DNA of 5,223 nucleotides, from the NCBI GenBank assembly GCA_016869015.1, contig VGFB01000364.1, positions 1 through 5,223 on the forward strand, given 5' to 3'. Numbering within the stretch: the stretch's first letter is position 1; each line of letters starts with the position of its first letter. A program made the translations under genes and the position numbers. Of the stretch, positions 1 to 5,223 are shown piece by piece. The stretch comes from Armatimonadota bacterium. Its GTDB lineage: Bacteria; Armatimonadota; Zipacnadia; Zipacnadales; VGFC01. The notes under the pieces are model-generated. The model searched no databases, was not told the origin of the DNA, and saw nothing but the letters and a program-made list of their open reading frames with translations.

Positions 1-1725
1 GTCCCGCCCAAGGAGCACTTTGCGGCGCACCCGGAGTGGTTCTCGCTCATCGACGGCGAGCGCAAGGCAGATGGATACTACCAGCTCTGCCTCACGAACC
101 CGGAGCTGCGCGACTTCATGGTGCAGCGACTGAGGGCCTACATCGACGGCGCGCGGGCCGAGGCGGAGCAGGCCGGCAAGCCCGCGCCGGTAGTCTACAG
201 CATCTCGCAGAACGACTGGGGCGGGCAGTGCCAGTGCGAGGCGTGCCAGGCGATCGCGAAGGCCGAGGAATCCGAGGTCGGGCCGCTGCTGGACTTCCTG
301 AACTACATCGCCGACGCGATCAGGGACGACTACCCGGACATCTACATCGACACCCTCGCGTACATGTACACTCAGCAGGCGCCCAAGAGCATCCGACCGC
401 GGGACAACCTCATCATCCGGCTCTGCGATACGCAGAGCAACTTCACGCGCTCCATCACCGATCCGGAGAACGAGGCCTTCCGGGAGCACCTGTCGAGCTG
501 GGCCAGGATCGCCAAGAACCTGCGGGTCTGGGACTACGCCGTGAGCTACGCGCCGTACTACGGTCTCCCGCTCCCGACGGTCCATACCTACGGGCCGGAC
601 TACCGCTTCTACGCGGAGCACAACGTCGAGGGCGTGTTCACCGAGCACGAGTACACCATTCTGGCGGACCTGCGGGACCTGAAGATCTGGATGATGATGA
701 AGCTGCTGGAGGACCCGTACCAGGACTACGACCGGCTGCTGACGACCTTCACGGACGGGTTCTACGGGCCTGCGGGCCAGCCGATCCGCGAGTACCTGGC
801 AAAGCTGGAAGCGGCCTCGGCCGAGAAGATCAGCTACCTGAGCATGGGGGCCTCGCCGCCGAGCTACCGGTACCTGGACCTCGCGTTCGTGACCGAGGCG
901 CAGCGCCTCTTTGACGCGGCGGAGGCGGCCGTGCAGGACGACGCCGAGCTCCTCCAGCGCGTTCGGCATGCCCGGCTGCCGCTGGACCGGGCCGCGGTGG
1001 TGCGGTACCCGACGCTGATGCGGGAATGGCTGGCGGCCGGGCAGGACCCGGCAGCGATGCCTCTGGACCGGGACGCCATCGCGGCGCGGTACCGGCAGAC
1101 GTGGCACGAGCAGATCGAGCTGCGCCTGCCGGAGGACGAGCGCGCCGCCGAGGGGGACCGCTGCGACGGCGAGGTTGCGGCGCTGACCTCCCGTAGGGCG
1201 TACGTGCCGCTGCCCGAGCGCTTCCGCGACCTGCCGCCGGGGAGCGTGTTCGACTTCACCGCCGAGGCGACCCGCAACTGGGCGGACATCGTGAAGGTCG
1301 TCCCCGCCGATACCGAGAGCGGCGTCACCAACCGGTTGGAGCTCACCGAGGGACTGCTGCAGACCGACGGCGAGGGGCGGAGCTACGCGCTCCCGATGCC
1401 CTGGGGCCTGTACGACCAGGTGAACAAGCAGTGGCTCTCGGGCGCGCCCATCAAGCCCGAGGACGTGCTCGGCCCGGGCTACCACTGGTACAAGATGGGG
1501 AGCCACAAGATCGTGCCGTCCCATTACCTGTACTTCTTCTGGAGCTGGATCATCCAGCTCGATGTGGACAGCGTCATCGATCCGCAGAACCCCGACGCGG
1601 AGTTCGAGGTGTGGGCGAACATCGCGTTCGAGGGGCCGGGCTTCCCGCACGGAGAGGCGGGGCAGACGAACGCGATCGGCGTGGAGCGGGTGGTGCTGGT
1701 GAACGGAACGAAAGCGGGAAGATAG
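1..1725 (+). CDS. DUF4838 domain-containing glycosidase-like protein, 5'-truncated
   Basis: The frame is open from the first base, so the start codon lies upstream; 574 residues are visible, numbered here from base 1. Residues 1-260 look like DUF4838: an HPEWFSLIDGER segment (10-21), QLCLTNPE (28-35), SISQNDWGG followed by CxCxxC (C77, C79, C82), an IDTLAYMYT strand, IIRLCD, a WDYAVSYAPYY segment, and FYGPAG (254-259) closing the domain. Residues about 260-395 are mostly helical. Residues about 404-570 form a beta-rich, aromatic-rich terminal domain (YHWYK at 494-498, YFFWSWIIQLDVD from 511). DUF4838 proteins often carry a GH20b- or GH67N-like N-terminal domain and are thought to act on polysaccharides; I know of no firmly established reaction. 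The missing N-terminus hides any signal peptide. The gene ends in TAG, 54 bases before a GH2 gene in the same frame, which suggests co-transcription. Family call is fairly secure; substrate is unknown. Confidence 0.85.
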   Translation, partial: VPPKEHFAAHPEWFSLIDGERKADGYYQLCLTNPELRDFMVQRLRAYIDGARAEAEQAGKPAPVVYSISQNDWGGQCQCEACQAIAKAEESEVGPLLDFLNYIADAIRDDYPDIYIDTLAYMYTQQAPKSIRPRDNLIIRLCDTQSNFTRSITDPENEAFREHLSSWARIAKNLRVWDYAVSYAPYYGLPLPTVHTYGPDYRFYAEHNVEGVFTEHEYTILADLRDLKIWMMMKLLEDPYQDYDRLLTTFTDGFYGPAGQPIREYLAKLEAASAEKISYLSMGASPPSYRYLDLAFVTEAQRLFDAAEAAVQDDAELLQRVRHARLPLDRAAVVRYPTLMREWLAAGQDPAAMPLDRDAIAARYRQTWHEQIELRLPEDERAAEGDRCDGEVAALTSRRAYVPLPERFRDLPPGSVFDFTAEATRNWADIVKVVPADTESGVTNRLELTEGLLQTDGEGRSYALPMPWGLYDQVNKQWLSGAPIKPEDVLGPGYHWYKMGSHKIVPSHYLYFFWSWIIQLDVDSVIDPQNPDAEFEVWANIAFEGPGFPHGEAGQTNAIGVERVVLVNGTKAGR

Positions 1726-1765
1726 GAAGAGTCGAAGAACGGCGAAGACGGCGCTTCCGAACGGC

Positions 1766-1773
1766 AAGGGGGG
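1766..1773 (+). promoter_or_regulatory. Ribosome binding site of the GH2 gene
   Basis: AAGGGGGG lies 6 bases upstream of the GTG at 1780. It decides this start: the next in-frame methionines (residues 18 and 19) lack a comparable purine run at the right distance, and starting there would remove the ISLDGSDWRV strand that opens the GH2 sugar-binding domain. The rest of the 54-base gap (1726-1779) is purine-rich, and I see no clear promoter or terminator in it. Confidence 0.65.
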
Positions 1774-1779
1774 CGAGAA

Positions 1780-4290
1780 GTGGGAGCAACGACAATCAGC
1801 CTGGACGGCAGCGACTGGCGCGTGCTGCCGATGATGCCGAGGGAGTGGGAGTGGAGGAAGGTGTGGGAGAACCCCGCGAGCGTGACGCCGGCGCTGTGGA
1901 TTGGGGCGCAGGTGCCCGGCACCGTGCAAGACGATGCCCGCGACGCCGGGCTGACGCCCGACCACACGGTGGGCTTCCACAGCCGGGACTGTGAGTGGAC
2001 GAGCGAGCGGGACTGGGTGTACCTGAAGGAGTTCGTCACGCCGGAGACCCCGGAGGGGGGCGTGGTGCGACTCGTCTTCGAGGGCGTCGACCATGAGTGT
2101 CGCGTGTACCTCAACGGCACGCTGCTGGGGCGGCACGAGGGCATGTACGACGCCTTCGAGTTCGAGGTGAGCCATCTACTGAGCGCGGAGGGGCCGAACA
2201 CGCTCGTGGTCATCTGCGAGCACGCGCCGCGGGAAGTGGGGCAGATTGGGCGCACCAGCGAGGTGCGGCTCTGGAAGGCGCGCTTCGCGTACGACTGGGA
2301 CTGGTGCACGCGGCTGGTGCCGATCGGCATCTTCGACGGCGTGCGGCTGGAAGTGACGGGGAAGGCCTACGTGAAGGACGTGCAGGTCTACCCGGAAGTG
2401 AGCGAGGACCTGGGCGAGGCGGAAGTCGGGGTGTCGGTGGAGATCGGCTGCGCGGACGCAACCCCGGTGACGGTCTACACGACAGTCCTGCAGGACGGGG
2501 AGAAGGTGGCGGCGCGGGTGGAGGAGGCGCCGGCGACGGGAGGTGCGACAACCTACTCCGTGCGCCTGCCCGTGAGCGACCCGAAGCTGTGGTGGCCCAA
2601 CGGCTACGGAGAGCAGCCGCTGTACGAGGTGCAGGTGAGCCTGGCGGCGCCGGCGGACACGATCCTCGACACGAAGACGGTGACCTTCGGCTTACGGCGG
2701 GTGCGGGCGCTGGCGAACGACGGCGCACCGGCGGACGCGAAGCCGTACGTGCTGGAGGTCAACGGGCGGCGGGTGTTCATCAAGGGCTGGAACTGGGCGC
2801 CGATTCAGCAGCTCTACGGGCGGCCGGGGCGGGCGATGTACGAGCGATGGTTGACGGTGGCGCAGGACGCCAACTGCAACCTGCTGCGGGTGTGGGGCGG
2901 CGGGCTGCTGGAGAAGGAGTGCTTCTACGCCCTGTGCGACCGGCTGGGGATCATGGTCTGGCAGGAGTTCATCCAGTCCTCCTCGGGCATCGACAATCGG
3001 CCCAGCACCGACCCCGGGTACCTGCGCTACATCCGGCGGCAGGCGATGAAGATGGTCCCTCGGCGGCGGAACCACCCCTCGCTGGTGATCTGGACGGGCG
3101 GCAACGAGCTGATGCACGACAACTGGACGCCGCTGGACAACGACCACCCGGCCCTCGCGGTGCTGAAGGAGGTCGTCGAGCGGCTGGACCCGGGCCGCCT
3201 CTGGTACCCGACCTCGGCGTGCGGCCCCGTGGCGAACGCGAGCGTCGAGCACGTCGGCAAGATGCATGATGTCCACGGCCCCTGGCAGTACCAGGGCCCC
3301 ACGGACCACTACCTGCTGTACAACGGGATCGACGCGCTGCTGCACTCGGAGATGGGCGTCGAGGGCGCGGCGAACCTCGAGGCGATGCGGAGGGTGGCCT
3401 CGGACGACGAACTGTGGCCGCCGGATGAGACGAACCCCCTCTGGCTGCACCACGGCGCGTGGTGGGTGCAGCGGCCGATGATGGAGCGCGTGTTCGGGCC
3501 GATCGAGGACCTGGAGACGTATGTGAAGATGAGTCAGCTGCTTCAGGCGGAGGGCCTGCGGTACTGCCTGGAGGCGAACCGGCGGCGCAAGTGGCGCTGC
3601 GGCGGGACGATGCCCTGGCAGTTCAACGAGTCGTGGCCGAACCTCTCCTGCACGAACGTGATGGACTACTTCGGCAACCCGCGACCGGCCTACTGGTGGT
3701 GCCGGCAGGCGTATGAGCCCTTCCATGTGAGCGCGAAGTACGACAAGCTGGGGTGGACGGAGGGCGAGGAGTTCCGCGCGGAGGTCTGGCTGAACAACTC
3801 GCTGGAGGCGGAGCCCGGGACAGGGGTGACGTGGACGCTCTCGGATCTGCGCGGGAGAACGCTGGCGACGGGTGAGGCGACGGTGGATTCGCCCGAATGC
3901 AGTGCGGTGCAGGTGACGACGGCAGCGTGGCAGGTCGAGGGTCTGGAAGGCGGCGTCTTCATCCTGCACCTGAATGCCCTCGCGCCCTCGATGCGCGGCT
4001 CGGCGAACTACTACGTGTTCTCGACCGCGGAGGAGCCTGTTTTCGCGCCCCTGGTGAGCGCGCCGCGGACGGAGCTGGCGGTCTCCCGCGTCGGCAACGA
4101 GTTGGGGATCGCCAACACCGGGGAGGTGTGGGCGCTTGGCGTGCACCTGACGGGAGCCGGGGGAGCGTGGGCGAGGTTCGACTCGAACTACCTGATGCTG
4201 GAGCCCGGACAGACCTACTCGATGTGCTTCCTGCCGGAGGATGCGGAGATCGAGATGGGCGGGCTGAACGTGGAGGGAATGAGGGTGTGA
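1780..4290 (+). CDS. GH2 family beta-mannosidase-like exo-glycosidase
   Basis: Predicted retaining exo-glycosidase, 836 residues, close to the usual beta-mannosidase length. Domains in order: N-terminal sugar-binding beta-sandwich (about 1-185) with VPGTV (45-49), RDWVYLKEF and the DWDW motif (172-175); Ig-like domain (about 190-300) with LWWPNGYGEQPLY (from 270); TIM barrel (about 310-650) with KGWNWAP (335-341) and RVWGGG (370-375), followed by the FY-LCDRLGIMVWQEF segment; and C-terminal Ig-like domains (about 650-836). By family analogy the acid/base is E443 in WTGGNE and the nucleophile E524 in HSEMG; QFNESWP (614-620) and the PAYWW segment also match beta-mannosidases. WTGGNE differs from the commoner W-x-GNNE, so mannose specificity is likely but unproven; another beta-glycoside is possible. 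No signal peptide is visible, so the enzyme is probably cytoplasmic and would trim imported oligosaccharides. It starts at GTG, follows the DUF4838 gene and is probably co-transcribed with it. Confidence 0.9.
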   Translation: MGATTISLDGSDWRVLPMMPREWEWRKVWENPASVTPALWIGAQVPGTVQDDARDAGLTPDHTVGFHSRDCEWTSERDWVYLKEFVTPETPEGGVVRLVFEGVDHECRVYLNGTLLGRHEGMYDAFEFEVSHLLSAEGPNTLVVICEHAPREVGQIGRTSEVRLWKARFAYDWDWCTRLVPIGIFDGVRLEVTGKAYVKDVQVYPEVSEDLGEAEVGVSVEIGCADATPVTVYTTVLQDGEKVAARVEEAPATGGATTYSVRLPVSDPKLWWPNGYGEQPLYEVQVSLAAPADTILDTKTVTFGLRRVRALANDGAPADAKPYVLEVNGRRVFIKGWNWAPIQQLYGRPGRAMYERWLTVAQDANCNLLRVWGGGLLEKECFYALCDRLGIMVWQEFIQSSSGIDNRPSTDPGYLRYIRRQAMKMVPRRRNHPSLVIWTGGNELMHDNWTPLDNDHPALAVLKEVVERLDPGRLWYPTSACGPVANASVEHVGKMHDVHGPWQYQGPTDHYLLYNGIDALLHSEMGVEGAANLEAMRRVASDDELWPPDETNPLWLHHGAWWVQRPMMERVFGPIEDLETYVKMSQLLQAEGLRYCLEANRRRKWRCGGTMPWQFNESWPNLSCTNVMDYFGNPRPAYWWCRQAYEPFHVSAKYDKLGWTEGEEFRAEVWLNNSLEAEPGTGVTWTLSDLRGRTLATGEATVDSPECSAVQVTTAAWQVEGLEGGVFILHLNALAPSMRGSANYYVFSTAEEPVFAPLVSAPRTELAVSRVGNELGIANTGEVWALGVHLTGAGGAWARFDSNYLMLEPGQTYSMCFLPEDAEIEMGGLNVEGMRV

Positions 4291-4292
4291 GG

Positions 4293-4330
4293 ATCACAGG
4301 GCGTCGTCGGGACTGGAGTCCCGACGTGAT
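4293..4330 (+). terminator. Strong inverted repeat between GH2 gene and arsM; possible terminator or attenuator
   Basis: CGTCGGGACT (4305-4314) and AGTCCCGACG (4317-4326) are perfect reverse complements around a GG centre. As RNA this gives a GC-rich stem of 9 pairs with a TGGA loop. An outer ATCA (4293-4296) can also pair with TGAT (4327-4330), leaving an 8-base bulge on the 5' side. The repeat begins 14 bases after the GH2 stop codon, the position of a terminator, but no U-tract follows, so intrinsic termination would be inefficient or of the tail-less type. Because only 22 bases separate it from the arsM start codon, attenuation, mRNA end protection or a protein-binding operator are alternatives. 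The repeat itself is certain; its role is inferred. Confidence 0.5.
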
Positions 4331-4332
4331 AC

Positions 4333-4343
4333 GGAGGGAGGTG
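4333..4343 (+). promoter_or_regulatory. Ribosome binding site of arsM
   Basis: GGAGGGAGGTG is a near-ideal anti-16S complement ending 5 bases before the ATG at 4349, which selects that start. An in-frame GTG at 4343 overlaps this site and is therefore an unlikely start. The site begins only 6 bases after the inverted repeat, so a stable hairpin there could limit ribosome access. Confidence 0.75.
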
Positions 4344-4348
4344 TGACG

Positions 4349-5223
4349 ATGAGCACACGCGAGGCGGATGAGGCACGGGAGACGGTGCGGCAGCGGTATG
4401 GGCAGATTGCCGTGAAGGGGGGCGGGGCGCCGGCGGCCGCCGGGCAGTGCTGCGAGTCGAAGGACAAGGCCTCCTGTTGCGAGGCGGCGGAGCCGTCGTG
4501 TTGCGGCTCGGCAGCGGCCGATGATGCGTCGGCGAAGCTGGGGTACTCGGCGGAGGAGTTGGCAGCGGCGCCGGAGGGCGCGAACCTGGGCCTGGGGTGC
4601 GGAAACCCGCAGGCGATCGCCGCGCTGCAGCCCGGCGAGACGGTGGTGGACCTGGGCAGCGGCGGCGGACTGGACTGCTTCCTCGCCGCGCGACAGGTCG
4701 GCGCGAGCGGGCGGGTGATCGGGGTCGACATGACGCCGGAGATGATCGCGAAGGCGCGCGAGAACGCGCGCCAGAGCGGATTCACGAACGTCGAGTTCCG
4801 CCTCGGCGAGATCGAGCACCTCCCCGTGGCCGATACAACGGTCGACGTGATCCTCTCGAACTGCGTCATCAACCTCTCGCCGGACAAGCGCGCGGTCTAC
4901 GGCGACGCCTTCCGAGTGCTGAAGCCCGGGGGGCGGTTGGCGATCTCCGACGTGGTGCGGCTGAAGGAGTTCCCCCAGGCGCTGAAGGACGACCCGAACG
5001 CGCTGTGCGGGTGCGTTGCGGGCTCGGCGAGCGTGGAGGAGCTGGGAGCCATCCTCGCGGAAGCCGGGTTCCGCGAGATCCGCGTCACGGTGAACGCAGC
5101 CAGCCGCGAGTTCATCAGCGACTGGGCCCCGGGCACCGGCATCGAGGAGTACATCGCCGCCGCGAGCGTGCAGGCCGTGAGACCGCCGGAGGGCTGCGAA
5201 GCGTGCGCGGCGTGTGATGGGCT
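4349..5223 (+). CDS. arsM: Arsenite S-adenosylmethionine methyltransferase (ArsM), 3'-truncated
   Basis: Cytoplasmic enzyme that transfers methyl groups from S-adenosylmethionine to trivalent arsenic, giving methylated and eventually volatile arsenicals. 291 codons are visible and the frame is still open at the window edge; by family length only a short tail should be missing. The SAM-binding Rossmann fold shows motif I VVDLGSGGGLD (99-109), the acidic residue D127 in GVDMTPEM, GEIEHLPV (153-160) and FRVLKPGGRL (188-197). Three cysteines match the arsenic-binding triad known from algal ArsM: C84 in GLGCGNP, C172 in SNCVINLSPDK and C222 in CGCVAG. An N-terminal tail holds three CC pairs (34-35, 43-44, 51-52), and the visible C-terminus adds C283, C286 and C289. 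It starts at ATG behind a strong ribosome binding site. No arsR, arsB or arsC is visible; the gene follows glycosidase genes, so the link is probably only positional. Confidence 0.93.
   Translation, partial: MSTREADEARETVRQRYGQIAVKGGGAPAAAGQCCESKDKASCCEAAEPSCCGSAAADDASAKLGYSAEELAAAPEGANLGLGCGNPQAIAALQPGETVVDLGSGGGLDCFLAARQVGASGRVIGVDMTPEMIAKARENARQSGFTNVEFRLGEIEHLPVADTTVDVILSNCVINLSPDKRAVYGDAFRVLKPGGRLAISDVVRLKEFPQALKDDPNALCGCVAGSASVEELGAILAEAGFREIRVTVNAASREFISDWAPGTGIEEYIAAASVQAVRPPEGCEACAACDG

Noticed and set aside
691..699. Three consecutive ATG codons inside the DUF4838 gene
   Set aside because: They encode MMM within a conserved helix, in frame, with no ribosome binding site suggesting an internal start.
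36..914. 292-residue plus-strand frame overlapping the DUF4838 gene
   Set aside because: It is a frame-shifted shadow rich in R, G, A and P; the DUF4838 motifs are all in the other frame.
1726..1779. Possible hairpin from GAAG and CTTC segments in the first intergenic gap
   Set aside because: Only about 4-5 pairs can form and no U-tract follows, which is no more than chance in a purine-rich gap.
1524..2330. 268-residue open frame on the minus strand spanning the first intergenic gap
   Set aside because: It is antisense to the ends of two well-supported genes, is serine- and arginine-rich, and shows no domain or clear ribosome binding site.
2692..4146. 484-residue open frame on the minus strand
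   Set aside because: It lies entirely antisense to the GH2 coding sequence, whose motifs are unmistakable. Its translation is an R/H/P/V-rich mix with no recognisable domain, as expected when stops are scarce in GC-rich DNA.
3959..4819. 286- and 197-residue overlapping minus-strand frames across the GH2/arsM junction (3959-4819 and 4294-4887)
   Set aside because: Both are antisense to conserved GH2 or ArsM sequence, including the SAM-binding motif, and have low-complexity composition.
4597..5217. 206-residue plus-strand frame within arsM
   Set aside because: It is out of frame with the clear ArsM motifs and has arginine/glycine-rich shadow composition.

Overview
The window is a GC-rich (roughly two-thirds G+C), gene-dense bacterial segment with three consecutive genes, all on the + strand, separated by gaps of only 54 and 58 bases. 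The first gene has lost its 5' end and the third its 3' end to the window borders. The long ORFs on the minus strand are antisense shadows of these genes. The GC content, plus a DUF4838 protein next to a GH2 enzyme, fits a carbohydrate-degrading bacterium of the kind found in Planctomycetota, Armatimonadota, Verrucomicrobiota-Lentisphaerota and related soil or sediment lineages. The phylum cannot be fixed from the sequence alone.

Layout: (1) Bases 1-1725 encode the last 574 residues of a DUF4838-type, glycosidase-like protein with a CxCxxC motif and an aromatic-rich C-terminal beta domain. (2) Bases 1780-4290 encode a complete 836-residue GH2 beta-mannosidase-like exo-glycosidase. It starts at GTG behind a strong ribosome binding site, and both predicted catalytic glutamates are present (E443, E524). 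(3) A 58-base gap holds a perfect 10-2-10 inverted repeat and a strong Shine-Dalgarno sequence. (4) From 4349 to the right edge runs an ArsM-type arsenite S-adenosylmethionine methyltransferase with all three expected arsenic-binding cysteines, plus extra cysteine clusters at both ends.

Genes 1 and 2 probably form a glycan-degradation pair in one transcript. They are in the same reading frame, separated by one TAG and 18 open codons. The ArsM gene belongs to a different pathway, arsenic methylation and detoxification. The palindrome in front of it may mark the boundary between the two units, as a terminator, attenuator or operator.

I see no tRNA, rRNA, CRISPR, insertion sequence or attachment site. 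No wholly new system is evident. The points most worth checking are the palindrome upstream of arsM, the same-frame amber junction, the cysteine-rich tails of ArsM, and the uncharacterised DUF4838 protein.
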